From contig NZ_LGQW01000015.1 in the NCBI RefSeq assembly GCF_003116035.1, positions 6,702,545-6,766,544 of the forward strand: a DNA stretch of 64,000 nt, in the 5' to 3' direction. The translations under genes and the position numbers were made by a program. The notes below the pieces were generated by a model. The model saw nothing but the letters and a program-made list of their open reading frames with translations, was not told the origin of the DNA and did no database searches. The stretch comes from Azospirillum sp. TSH64 (GTDB lineage: Bacteria; Pseudomonadota; Alphaproteobacteria; Azospirillales; Azospirillaceae). Of this stretch, positions 27,811 through 36,080 are shown piece by piece; position 1 is the first letter of the stretch, and every line of letters starts with the position of its first letter.

Positions 27811-28734
27811 CGCCACCCGCAGAGCCCCCGCGGTGTCGTGGTAGAAGCCGTTGACCAGCGGCGCGTCGATCAGCCCGCCCAGTTCGGCGGCGACCTCCGC
27901 CCCGTCGCGCCGCCCGTCCAGCACCGCCCGGAACGCCTCGGCGACCCGCACCATGTCCATCGCCTGCGGCGACAGGCGGAAACGGTCCACCCCCATCGCC
28001 ACCAGCGCCGGCATCTCCGCCGCCAGGCACAGGCAACCGTGCGACATCGTCTGGGTGCCGTTGACGGTCAGGAAGGGCTGGCCGTCCATCGTCGTCACCG
28101 GCATGCCGTCCGGGTCGTTGCCGCAGACGAACTGGCAGCCGTCCTTGTGCAGCCCATGGGCGCGCGCGTGATAGCAGCGGGCCGAGATGGCGAGCGGCGC
28201 CCGCCCCCAGACCTGCACCTCGGTCTCGATCCCCAGCTCCCGCCCGGCCTTCGCCAGCACGGCGACGGTGGCCGCCGGCAGTTCCGCCGGCAGCGACACC
28301 GCCACCGCCCCGCGCCCGGCCATCCAGCCCAGCGTCGCCTCGTTGTAGACGTTGATCGTCGGCCCGACCGCATGGGGCCGCCCGGCCAGCAGCGCCAGCG
28401 CCCCCATGTCGTTCGCCTCGACCAAACCACCCTCCGGCAGGCCGCCATCGGGCAATGTGGCATCCGACCTCACCAGATCGCGCATCGCCGAACGCTCGCG
28501 CTCGCTGCCGACCAGGATCGGGCTGGCGAGCCACACCGTCTTGCCGGCGGCGGCCAGCCGTTCGATCACCTCGCCCATCGCCTCGGCGAAGAAGGGCGCC
28601 CGCTTGAAGCAGACGATCTCGCCGACGATCACCGTGTCCACCGGCGCCTCGTCGGCGATCCGGGCGTAGAAGTCGCGCCAGCGGTCGACCGGCCAGTTGA
28701 ACAGCACCGGCCCCAAAGTGAGTGACGCAGTCAT
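27808..28734 (-). CDS. ubiV: UbiV, oxygen-independent ubiquinone hydroxylation subunit
   Basis: About 308 residues from the ATG at 28734, nine bases after GAGGAG. It is a U32-peptidase-like protein with four conserved cysteines for a 4Fe-4S cluster: one in VIVGEIVCFKRAPFF and three in ARCYHARAHGLHKDGCQFVC. UbiV pairs with UbiU to hydroxylate the ubiquinone ring without oxygen. It is third in ubiTUV, 28 bp after ubiU. The product suits quinone-dependent respiration such as N2O reduction encoded next door. Confidence 0.93.
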   Translation of the reverse strand: MTASLTLGPVLFNWPVDRWRDFYARIADEAPVDTVIVGEIVCFKRAPFFAEAMGEVIERLAAAGKTVWLASPILVGSERERSAMRDLVRSDATLPDGGLPEGGLVEANDMGALALLAGRPHAVGPTINVYNEATLGWMAGRGAVAVSLPAELPAATVAVLAKAGRELGIETEVQVWGRAPLAISARCYHARAHGLHKDGCQFVCGNDPDGMPVTTMDGQPFLTVNGTQTMSHGCLCLAAEMPALVAMGVDRFRLSPQAMDMVRVAEAFRAVLDGRRDGAEVAAELGGLIDAPLVNGFYHDTAGALRVA

Positions 28735-28762
28735 TCCGTAAAACTCCTCAGCGCCCAAAGGC

Positions 28763-29749
28763 TTATCGCCACGCGCGCGTATAGGCTCCGGTGGTCTGGG
28801 TCCCGCCCTCGACCATCGCCTGCAGATCGATGTGCGGCACCGGCCGTCCGGCGGCGAAGGTTTCCAGCGCCTCGCGATAGGCGCGGACCACCGCGGCGAT
28901 ATAGGCCTTGCCGCGCTGCCGCCCCTCGATCTTCAGCGCCCGCACCCCGGCCGCCTTCAGCTCCGGCAGCAGGTCCATGGCATTCAGGCTGGTCGGCTCC
29001 TCGAACAGGTAGGCCGGCCCCTCCCCGGCAACGAAGCGGCCCTTGCACAGCGTCGGATAGCCGGCCTGCTCGCCCTCGCCGAAGACGTTGATGGTGAAGC
29101 CGCCCAGCGTCGAGGCGAGCGCGCCGCCCCGCTGTTCGTAGCGGACATGGTTGGCCGGCGAACAGACGCCCTGCTTGTTGGGCGACAGGCCGGTGGCGTA
29201 GGAGGACAGCGAACAGCGCCCCTCCGCCATCGGGCAGAGGCCGCCGAAGACGAACACCTCGGTCTCGATGTCGATCTCGGCGTTCAGCCTGGCGATTTCC
29301 GGCACCGTCAGCACGCGCGGCAGCACGACCCGGCGCACGCCGAAGGCCTCGCGGTAGAGCCGGATCGCCTCGACATTGGCGGCCGACGCCTGAACCGACA
29401 GATGCAGGCGCAAATCGGGATGGCGCTTCGCGGCATAGTCCAGCAGCCCCGGATCGGCCAGGATGACGGCATCCACCTTCAGCCGCGCCGCATCGTCCAC
29501 CGCCTTCCGCCAGGGGCCGAGATTGCCCGCCTGCGGGTAGGTATTGATGGCGACATAGACCTCGACGCGGCGCGCATGGGCGTAATCGACCGCGTCGGCC
29601 ACATCCTGCCGGGTGAAGTTCAGCCCCGGAAAGTTGCGGGCGTTGGTCTCGTCCCGGAAGCCGAGATAGACGGCATCGGCCCCGGCATCGACGGCGGCCC
29701 GCAAGGCGGCCGGCGTCCCCGCCGGGCAGATCAGCTCGAAATTGTCCAT
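28763..29749 (-). CDS. ubiU: UbiU, oxygen-independent ubiquinone hydroxylation subunit
   Basis: 328 residues beginning ELICPAGTPAALRAAVDAGADAVYLGF, as in the U32 family. Cysteines in GGLCPMAEGRCSLSSYATG, KQGVCSPANH and YPTLCKG give the four-cysteine set known for UbiU. Together with UbiV it forms an iron-sulfur enzyme in the cytoplasm. The gene begins 6 bp after ubiT ends, clearly in one operon. Confidence 0.94.
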   Translation of the reverse strand: MDNFELICPAGTPAALRAAVDAGADAVYLGFRDETNARNFPGLNFTRQDVADAVDYAHARRVEVYVAINTYPQAGNLGPWRKAVDDAARLKVDAVILADPGLLDYAAKRHPDLRLHLSVQASAANVEAIRLYREAFGVRRVVLPRVLTVPEIARLNAEIDIETEVFVFGGLCPMAEGRCSLSSYATGLSPNKQGVCSPANHVRYEQRGGALASTLGGFTINVFGEGEQAGYPTLCKGRFVAGEGPAYLFEEPTSLNAMDLLPELKAAGVRALKIEGRQRGKAYIAAVVRAYREALETFAAGRPVPHIDLQAMVEGGTQTTGAYTRAWR

Positions 29750-29755
29750 GATCCC

Positions 29756-30475
29756 CTACGCCCCCATGCCCGGCAGCTTCCCCGGCAGCCCGCCGGGCGG
29801 CGTCCCCGCCGTCCCGCCGAGCCGTGCCTCCAGCCGCTCGATCCCGCGGCGCAGCGGCGGCGGCAGCAGCCGGCGCGCCGCGTCGATCCGGTCCAGCACC
29901 GGCCCGGCATTGCGCCGCAGCACCGGCAGGGCGCGGGCCAGCGGCCCGGCGATGGAGGCGGCGTCGGCCACCAGATCCATCTCGTCCTCGCCGTCCAGCG
30001 TGTTGCGCAGCGCCAGGATCAGCGCGGTGTCGCCGGAAATGCTCAGCTCGCGCCGGAAGAACAGCGCATCGCCGTCGATCCGCCCTTCCAGCAGGTCGAG
30101 CAGCTTGTCATAAGGCCCGCGCACCACCGCATCGGCCCCCGCCTTGCCCAACGCCTCGCCCACACCGTCGGCGCCGCGCGGCAGGGCATGCAGCGACATC
30201 TCGGGCCCGACGCGCATCAGCAGGGCGACCGGCGCGTCCACCGGCTCGATCAGCACGCGGGCGTCCGGCATCTCGCGCAGGGCCTCGAAGGCGCGCGGAT
30301 GACAGTCGGCCAGCAGCCGCAGCAGCCGGGCGAGCAGCGCATCGCTGGCCCGCCGCCCCAGCCTGGGCACCAGCCCCAGCCCGGCCCGGCTCAATCCGGT
30401 CTCGAACCGGCGGGCACGCTCGCCGGCGGGGGAATTGCAAACGGAAACAGTCTGTGCGGCATCGGGATCGCGCAT
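29756..30475 (-). CDS. ubiT: UbiT, SCP2-domain accessory factor for anaerobic ubiquinone synthesis
   Basis: 239 residues with a central SCP2 lipid-binding domain (LLMRVGPEMSLHALPRG, DAVVRGPYDKLLDLLEGRIDGDALFFRRELSISGD) and a C-terminal helical part. UbiT binds isoprenoid lipids and is needed with UbiUV for oxygen-independent ubiquinone formation. The ribosome site GGAGG is 11 bases before the ATG. It is first of the operon, with an FNR-family box about 70 bp upstream. Confidence 0.9.
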   Translation of the reverse strand: MRDPDAAQTVSVCNSPAGERARRFETGLSRAGLGLVPRLGRRASDALLARLLRLLADCHPRAFEALREMPDARVLIEPVDAPVALLMRVGPEMSLHALPRGADGVGEALGKAGADAVVRGPYDKLLDLLEGRIDGDALFFRRELSISGDTALILALRNTLDGEDEMDLVADAASIAGPLARALPVLRRNAGPVLDRIDAARRLLPPPLRRGIERLEARLGGTAGTPPGGLPGKLPGMGA

Positions 30476-30538
30476 GGGCGGCTTCCCTCCTCATCGGTCA
30501 TTCCGCCGCCCATGAAAGCCGGTAACCGCCTGACGTCA

Positions 30539-30552
30539 TTGACCTCGGTCAA
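30539..30552. promoter_or_regulatory. FNR/NnrR-family box upstream of ubiT
   Basis: TTGACCTCGGTCAA differs by one base from the box before nosR at 18479. Its centre lies 70 bp before the ubiT start on the minus strand, a good place for activation by an anaerobic regulator. Confidence 0.7.
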
Positions 30553-31076
30553 GTTCAAGCTTGAAAAAGCCCTTGGCGTCAGGCCGCGCTCGCCGGCACA
30601 GGAGCGGCCGCTCATGGTCGTACAGCCGGCGCTTCCCCCGGCCGATGCGGTGTTTCAGCGCAGCGCCCCGAAGGACCGCCGGGGCCTGCCAGGGGATCAC
30701 GCCCGGGATCGCGCCCGGGATCGCGCCCGGGATCACACCGAGCGGCCGATTTTCCGGCCGGGGCATCCGCTGTATCTTCGATGGCTGTATGAATCTCAAC
30801 GGTGCATTGCATGCATGTCTGTTGACATTGTAGGCCTCAACAGAGCATACATCCACGCATTGTATGGATGAATTGATTGGATTTCCTCCTGGGGAACCAA
30901 GCGATGCCATCCAAGCAGGCGTGGCCGCCTCTTCGGTACAGCCACGCCAACCCAGCCGTCTGTCTTCCGCGCGCAGGCGCGGCAGACAAGGCCCCGCGCC
31001 CGACCCGACCGCCGTCGGCATCCGCTGACGAAGGACGGCGTCCTGTCCTGACGTTATTCGCAGGGAGATGTTCAAG
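30553..31076. other. Intergenic region between ubiT and a 46-residue ORF
   Basis: Apart from the 12-bp tandem repeat, this stretch of about 520 bp shows no convincing gene. The area 30790-30890 is relatively AT-rich (CATTGCATGCATGTCTG, TTGTAGGCCTCAACAG) and contains an imperfect repeat CATACATCCACGCATTGTATG that may form a stem. A promoter for the small ORF that follows is likely here. Confidence 0.4.
30693..30739. repeat. Four tandem copies of a 12-bp unit
   Basis: The unit GGGATCGCGCCC is repeated 3.9 times without gaps (30693, 30705, 30717, 30729); the first and last copies carry CAC in place of CGC. It lies between the ubiT promoter and the small ORF at 31077. No coding role was found for it. 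Such short tandem repeats vary in copy number by slippage. Confidence 0.8.
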
Positions 31077-31217
31077 ATGTACGACTGGTTCCCTCTGGTC
31101 TTCTTCCCGTTCAAGATCATCGTGTTGGGCACGGGGATGTTCTTCGCCATCAAGTGGCATCACGACCGGGCGAAGGAGGAACAGGCGAAGAAGGACAACG
31201 AAGCCGGCAGGCGGTAA
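31077..31217 (+). CDS. Very small single-helix membrane protein (46 residues)
   Basis: ATG at 31077 with AGGGAG nine bases before it, stop at 31215-31217. The product has a hydrophobic helix (WFPLVFFPFKIIVLGTGMFF) followed by IKWHHD and a highly charged tail rich in Lys, Glu and Arg. Size and topology are like those of small respiratory-complex subunits, but I recognise no named family. The clean ribosome site, membrane helix and charged tail make it a likely real gene. Confidence 0.6.
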   Translation: MYDWFPLVFFPFKIIVLGTGMFFAIKWHHDRAKEEQAKKDNEAGRR

Positions 31218-31391
31218 GCGCCCGCCGACGCTGCCGGGTTCCGCTCGATCCGCGCTTCGCAATGAGCCGGGCTGTGGCACCGCTCACAGACCCGGAGGCC
31301 GGATGCGTCCAGGATCGCCCCATCGCCGCCGACCATCCCCCGGTCGATTGAACGGCACCGAGATGTCAGCCCTTTCGGACGGAGCGATCCC

Positions 31392-31544
31392 ATGACCATC
31401 CTCTGCATCAGCGCCGCCACCTCGATCCTGAGCCTGGGTCTGCTGGCCGGGTTCGACCTCTGCGTCGCCCTGCCGCCGAAAACCGCCGGGGCAAGGGCCG
31501 CTGCACCCGCCCGCCGCCGGTCCGGCGAGGACATGATGGGCTGA
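31392..31544 (+). CDS. Possible small exported or membrane protein (50 residues)
   Basis: ATG at 31392 preceded by GGAG at seven bases; stop at 31542-31544. The first 30 residues are hydrophobic (TILCISAATSILSLGLLAGF), the rest is rich in Ala, Pro and Arg. It could be a tiny membrane protein or a leader peptide. No family is recognised and coding is uncertain; the evidence is the ribosome site and the hydrophobic start only. Confidence 0.35.
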   Translation: MTILCISAATSILSLGLLAGFDLCVALPPKTAGARAAAPARRRSGEDMMG

Positions 31545-31697
31545 AGCCCGGCCGATCCCCGGCCCTTGCAACGGCCCGACCGCGCCATGCCCCCGGTCGC
31601 GATCAGGTCTTCGTCGATGTTCCTATCCTTCGGAACGGGATTCGTGCGAAAGTGCCGACTTGCAGAAACGGCCTTCGCCGGAGAGGACCGTACCGCG

Positions 31698-33419
31698 ATG
31701 GATCAGCGCTCCAGGCCATCCACGCCACTCGCCACGCTCACGAAAGCGCTCGCGCAGATCTCGCGGGCCAGAAGCACGGACGATGTCGTCGCGACCATCC
31801 GGGCCAGCGCGAGGTCCCTGATCGGCTGCCAGGGGATCGCCATCGTCCTGAAGGAGGGCGACCTCTGCCATTATGTGGAAGAGGACGCGATCGGTCCGCT
31901 GTGGAAGGGGCAGAAGTTTCCCGCCTCCGCCTGCATCAGCGGATGGTCGATGATCAACCGGAAAACCGCCGTCATTCCCGACATCTCGCTTGACGAGCGG
32001 ATCCCTCATGAACTGTACCGCGAAACCTTCGTGCGCGCGGTCGCGATGGTGCCGGTGCGTGCCGATGACCCCATCGCGGCGATTGGGGCCTACTGGTCGC
32101 AGCCCTACAACCCGGATGGCTGGGAAGTCGAAACGCTCGAAGCGCTGGCGGAAGCCGCCGCGACGGCCCTTGAGACCACCGAGGTCATTGCGGCGCTGAA
32201 GGCCGGCCAGCAGGCGCAGCCCCGCATATTGGGGCAGAAGACCGCTGCAGAGGACTTCGCCGGGACCGTTGGCAAGGTCTCCGGAATCGCGGCCGTACCG
32301 ACCATCCTCGATGTCGTGCTGCGCATGACGGGCATGGGCTTCGCGGCCGTCGCCCGTGTGACGGAGACACGTTGGGTCGCCTGTCAGGTGCTCGACCCGG
32401 TGGGCTTCGGTCTGAAGCCCGGCGACGAACTGCCGGTCGAGAGCACGCTCTGCAACGAGATCCGGAGTCATCGCCGGACCATCGTCTTCGACGACGCCAG
32501 CGCGGATCCGCAATATTGCGACCACCATACCCCCCGGATCTATGGGCTGAGGAGCTATATCTCCGAACCGATCATCCTGGCGGACGGCGAGTTCTGGGGC
32601 ACGCTCTGCGCCATCGACCCGACCCCGGCCAAGGTCGACAACCCGCAGGTGCTGGGCGCCTTCAGGCTTTTCGCCGAACTCATCGCCCATCATCTCGACG
32701 CGGAGGCCCACCTCAGATCGACGACCGCGTCGCTCGACCGGGAACGTGATCTGGCGAACCTGCGTGAACAGTTCGTCGCGGTGGTGGGACACGACCTGCG
32801 CAACCCCATCGCGGCGCTGGACGCCGGGACGACCCTCCTGCTGAATGGCGGCTGGACCCACCAGAGCCCGCTGGTGCTCAGGCTGATGAAGGCGAGCCTC
32901 TCGCGGATGTCCGGCCTCGTCGAGAACGTCATGGATCTGGCGAGGGCACGGATAGGTGGGGGCATCGCCCTTGCGGTGGCGGAGGGCGATCTCGCGGCCA
33001 CTCTCCAGCACGTCGTCGACGAAATGCGGATCGCCCATCCCGGCCGTGAGATAACCGCACTGTTCGACCTGCCTGCGACCGTCACCGCCGATCATCCCCG
33101 CCTCGCCCAAATGGCGTCCAACCTGCTGTCGAACGCCGTTACCCACGGCTCCGCCACGATGCCGGTCCGGATCGCTGCCGCCGCCGTCGCGGGCGAATTG
33201 ACCATTCGCGTAACCAACGCGGGACGGCCCATCCCGCCGGAACAGGTCGATACGCTCTTCCTGCCCTTCAGGCGGGGGGAGGGGAGGACCGAAAGCAGGG
33301 GGCTGGGCCTGGGGCTCTACATCGCATCCCAGATCGCCCAGGCACATGACGGCAGGATCGACGTGCGGTCCGACGCCGACGAGACATGCTTCACCTTCAC
33401 GATGCCGTTGAAGGCCTGA
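31698..33419 (+). CDS. Sensor histidine kinase with two GAF domains
   Basis: About 573 residues from the ATG at 31698; the frame is open from 31566. Two GAF domains (about residues 20-165 and 185-345, the latter with WVACQVLDPVGFGLKPGDELPVESTLCNEI and SYISEPIILADGEFWGTLCAID) are followed by a HisKA dimerisation region with the H-box VAVVGHDLRNPIAALD and a HATPase with MASNLLSNAVTHG and GLGLGLYIASQIAQAHDG. No membrane helix is present, so it senses something in the cytoplasm. The second GAF domain resembles those of phytochrome-like kinases. No response regulator gene is adjacent. Confidence 0.88.
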   Translation: MDQRSRPSTPLATLTKALAQISRARSTDDVVATIRASARSLIGCQGIAIVLKEGDLCHYVEEDAIGPLWKGQKFPASACISGWSMINRKTAVIPDISLDERIPHELYRETFVRAVAMVPVRADDPIAAIGAYWSQPYNPDGWEVETLEALAEAAATALETTEVIAALKAGQQAQPRILGQKTAAEDFAGTVGKVSGIAAVPTILDVVLRMTGMGFAAVARVTETRWVACQVLDPVGFGLKPGDELPVESTLCNEIRSHRRTIVFDDASADPQYCDHHTPRIYGLRSYISEPIILADGEFWGTLCAIDPTPAKVDNPQVLGAFRLFAELIAHHLDAEAHLRSTTASLDRERDLANLREQFVAVVGHDLRNPIAALDAGTTLLLNGGWTHQSPLVLRLMKASLSRMSGLVENVMDLARARIGGGIALAVAEGDLAATLQHVVDEMRIAHPGREITALFDLPATVTADHPRLAQMASNLLSNAVTHGSATMPVRIAAAAVAGELTIRVTNAGRPIPPEQVDTLFLPFRRGEGRTESRGLGLGLYIASQIAQAHDGRIDVRSDADETCFTFTMPLKA

Positions 33420-33507
33420 CATCGGGGGAGGGAAAGGAACCGGGCAGGATGGAACACCACCCGGAACCCTGTTCCACGCCGTTCCATCCCCCCTGAAGCG
33501 CCCTCCC

Positions 33508-34410
33508 TTACGGTTGCCCGCTGCCGCCCGCCGCACCATAGACATGGCCGGTGGTGAAGCTGGCATCCTCCGCCGCGAGCTGGACATAGATGCTGGCAAG
33601 CTCGGCCGGTTGGCCGGGACGGCCGAACGGGGTCTGGCTGCCGAACTGCTTCAGCTTCTCCTGGCTGGCGCCGCCGCTGACCTGCAGGGGGGTCCAGATC
33701 GGGCCGGGGGCCACGCCGTTGACGCGGATGCCCTTGTCCGCCAGCTGCTTGGCCAGCGACTTGACGTAGTTCATCGTCGCCGCCTTGGTCTGGGCATAGG
33801 CGTAGAGGTCCGGCGTCGGGTCGTAGGCCTGTTCCGACGTGGTGCCGATGATGACCGAACCCGGCTTCAGGTGGGGCAGGGCGGCCTTGATGATCCAGAA
33901 GGGGGCGTAGATGTTGGTCTTCATCGTCGCGTCGAACTCCTCGCTGCTCACATCGAGGATCGACGGGAAGGCCTGCTGGCGCGCCGCGTTGCAGACGACG
34001 ATGTCGAGCCCGCCCAGCCCGGCGACGGCATCGGCCACCAGCTTCTTGCAGAACGCCTCGTCGCGCAGGTCGCCGGGGATCGCCACCGCCTTGCGGCCGG
34101 CCTCCTCGATCAGGGCGACGACGTCCTGGGCGTCCGGCTCCTCGGTCGGGAAATAATTGATGGCGACGTCGGCGCCCTCGCGGGCATAGGCGATGGCGGC
34201 GGCCCGGCCCATGCCGGAATCGCCGCCGGTGATCAGCGCCCGGCGCCCGGCCAGCCGGCCGGAACCCTTGTAGCTGGTCTCGCCATGGTCGGGCGGCGGA
34301 TCCATGTCGCGGGCCAGCCCCGGCCAGGGCTGCGACTGGCCGTTGAAGGGCGGGCGCGGATATTTCGTGCGGGGGTCCTGCGGCGTGACGGTGTCGTCCT
34401 TGCGGTCCAT
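33508..34410 (-). CDS. SDR-family NAD(P)-dependent oxidoreductase (YghA type)
   Basis: 300 residues from the ATG at 34410, behind GGAGACAGGC. It has the nucleotide motif TGGDSGMGRAAAIAYAREGADVAI, the NAA motif (VVCNAARQQ), a catalytic Ser in GTTSEQAYD and YAYAQTK with the catalytic Tyr and Lys. The long N-terminus with PPFNGQSQPWPGLARDMDPPPDHGE is typical of the stress-associated YghA/YhxD group. The substrate is not known. It stands alone. Confidence 0.9.
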   Translation of the reverse strand: MDRKDDTVTPQDPRTKYPRPPFNGQSQPWPGLARDMDPPPDHGETSYKGSGRLAGRRALITGGDSGMGRAAAIAYAREGADVAINYFPTEEPDAQDVVALIEEAGRKAVAIPGDLRDEAFCKKLVADAVAGLGGLDIVVCNAARQQAFPSILDVSSEEFDATMKTNIYAPFWIIKAALPHLKPGSVIIGTTSEQAYDPTPDLYAYAQTKAATMNYVKSLAKQLADKGIRVNGVAPGPIWTPLQVSGGASQEKLKQFGSQTPFGRPGQPAELASIYVQLAAEDASFTTGHVYGAAGGSGQP

Positions 34411-34538
34411 GCCTGTCTCCTGATCCGGCGGTCTGTGTGCGATGCGGCGATGCCTCGCACACAGAACCGGACGGGGACGGAAATGGTTGCCGCAACCCTG
34501 CCCATCAGCGGAGCGGGGCCATCGGCGGAGCGGGCTCC

Positions 34539-35072
34539 TCAGCCGCACATGCCGCCGCAGCAGGACCCGTTGCGCCGGGCCAGCAGCCGCTCATACGCGA
34601 TGCTGACCACGCCGGCCGGCGGGATCACCCCCTGCAACAGCGCCAGCACGTCCCCCTCCGCCGTGCCGGGCGGGACATCCGTCACCTCGCAGACCGAGCC
34701 GCCATTGCCGTCCGGCCCCAGCCGCGCGTCGCCGGCGGCGACCGTCACGTCGCCGTTGCGGTCGATGCGCACGCGCAGGCTGGTCGCCGCCGCCCCCTCG
34801 GGCCGGGAAATGCGGACCTGCCAGACCTCGGGCCCCTGTTGCAGATACTCCCAGGCGAAGCCGGCGCCGAACAGGCTGAGCAGCTGGTGGTGCAGCGGAC
34901 GCGGGTCATGGTCGTTGACCAGCGAGAAGCCGTCGCCGGGCGTCAGGTCCTGCACCGACGCGAAGATCAGCTGGTGGCGCTGGTAGGGCGGGATGGCGCG
35001 GAGATCGAGAACCGGTTCGGCCCGCTCGGCATGGGGGGCGGTGGGCGCGGCGGGGGAGGTCATGGTCGGCAT
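34539..35072 (-). CDS. DUF2249 protein with a C-terminal cysteine cluster
   Basis: 177 residues. Residues 20-95 form a DUF2249 domain (LDLRAIPPYQRHQLIFASVQ, GFSLVNDHDPRPLHHQL, WEYLQQGPEVWQVRI). The C-terminal half carries a metal-cluster-like tail, NGSCCGGMCG at the very end. DUF2249 proteins occur next to nitric-oxide and denitrification genes in many bacteria, but their biochemical role is not established. An NNR-like box lies upstream at 35147, and a Crp/Fnr regulator and nnrS follow. Confidence 0.82.
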   Translation of the reverse strand: MPTMTSPAAPTAPHAERAEPVLDLRAIPPYQRHQLIFASVQDLTPGDGFSLVNDHDPRPLHHQLLSLFGAGFAWEYLQQGPEVWQVRISRPEGAAATSLRVRIDRNGDVTVAAGDARLGPDGNGGSVCEVTDVPPGTAEGDVLALLQGVIPPAGVVSIAYERLLARRNGSCCGGMCG

Positions 35073-35146
35073 CGTCGTCCGTCTGGTCTGTGGGGGAGCG
35101 GCAGGATCGCCATGCCCCCCTGTATCCCGGATCGCCGCCCCCTTCT

Positions 35147-35160
35147 TTGCTCCAGCACAA
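35147..35160. promoter_or_regulatory. Possible Dnr/NnrR box upstream of the DUF2249 gene
   Basis: TTGCTCCAGCACAA fits the loose TTG-N8-CAA pattern of the Crp/Fnr family with 14 bp length. It is 75 bp before the DUF2249 start on the minus strand. The match is weaker than those before nosR and ubiT. Confidence 0.4.
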
Positions 35161-35207
35161 ACCCCGGAACGGGGGGCGTCCCGCCCCGGTCCGGCATCCG
35201 GTCGCAG

Positions 35208-35933
35208 TCAATCCCGCTCGGCGGGCGGCGGCACCGGCGGCAGATCCTCGGCGATGGCGACCAGCGCATGGGGCTTGCGGATCACCACCTGCTGCCGGCC
35301 GCTCTCGACGATGCCCTGGCTTTCCCAGGCCGACAGGGTGCGGCTGACGGTGTGCAGCGTCGTGCCCGTCATCTCCGCCACGTCCTGCCTGGACAGCGGG
35401 AAGTCGATCTCCACCCCGGCCTCCACCCGCCGCCCGGCGTGGCGCACCAGCCGCAGCAGGGCGTGGGCGATGCGGCGCTCCACCCGCTCCGTCGCCACCT
35501 CGCGCAGGCGGTTCTGCACTTCGCGCAGCCGCCCGCCGACGATCGCCAGCGCGTTGCGGGCGATGGCGGGATGGCGGTCCATCAGCTCGGTCATCGCGGC
35601 GGCCGGCCAGGACAGCTCGACGCAATCGGCCACCGCGACGGCATCGGCCGGATAGAACCCGTCGGTGAAGATCGCCAGCGTGCCGAACATCTCGCCGGGG
35701 CCGATGAAGCGCATCACCACCTGCTGCCCGTCGGGGCCGGTCTGCACGATCTTCACCCGCCCGTCGATCAGCGCATGGCCGGCCGCCGCCGGTTCCCCCT
35801 GGCTGAAGAGGGCGGTGCCGCGGACATGCAGCCGGGGCCGCGCCAGCGCGACGGCCTCCCCCAGCGCATCGGCATCCAGCCCGGCGAACAGCGGCATGCC
35901 GCGCAGTACGGCAGGGTCTGGGGGCGGAGGCAT
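35208..35933 (-). CDS. Crp/Fnr-family regulator, probable NnrR/Dnr type
   Basis: 241 residues from the ATG at 35933, behind CAGGA at eight bases. It has the cyclic-nucleotide-like sensor domain (GTALFSQGEPAAAGHALIDGRVKIVQTGPDGQQVVMRFIGPGEMFG), a long dimer helix and a helix-turn-helix (LSRQDVAEMTGTTLHTVSRTLSAWESQGIV). The N-terminal cysteine set of oxygen-sensing FNR is missing, as in NnrR and Dnr, which respond to nitric oxide through haem. Neighbours nnrS and DUF2249 support a nitrogen-oxide role. Confidence 0.8.
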   Translation of the reverse strand: MPPPPDPAVLRGMPLFAGLDADALGEAVALARPRLHVRGTALFSQGEPAAAGHALIDGRVKIVQTGPDGQQVVMRFIGPGEMFGTLAIFTDGFYPADAVAVADCVELSWPAAAMTELMDRHPAIARNALAIVGGRLREVQNRLREVATERVERRIAHALLRLVRHAGRRVEAGVEIDFPLSRQDVAEMTGTTLHTVSRTLSAWESQGIVESGRQQVVIRKPHALVAIAEDLPPVPPPAERD

Positions 35934-36008
35934 GGCGGTCGTCCTGGCGCGCTGGGCGGGATCGGGGGCGGGGGAGGGGTCGTGATCGGCATCCATTCGT
36001 GCACGACT

Positions 36009-36022
36009 TTGTTGCGGCTCAA
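36009..36022. promoter_or_regulatory. Possible Crp/Fnr-family box upstream of nnrS
   Basis: TTGTTGCGGCTCAA has the TTG-N8-CAA spacing and lies in the divergent gap between the Crp/Fnr gene and nnrS, centred about 65 bp before nnrS. It is a weak match but in the expected place for NnrR control of nnrS. Confidence 0.4.
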
Positions 36023-36080
36023 AGCGCGAAATCCGGCATGGCGCCAGAATGACCGCAGCATTCCAGCGAAGGTCCCCGCC

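Noticed and set aside
30536..31153. A 205-codon minus-strand frame upstream of ubiT
   Set aside because: It runs through the 12-bp tandem repeat (giving repeated IPGAIPG) and the small ORF region and has no recognisable domain or ribosome site.
34485..34497. Palindrome GGTTGCCGCAACC between the SDR and DUF2249 genes
   Set aside because: Single short copy with a one-base centre and no T-run; such a match is expected by chance in GC-rich DNA.
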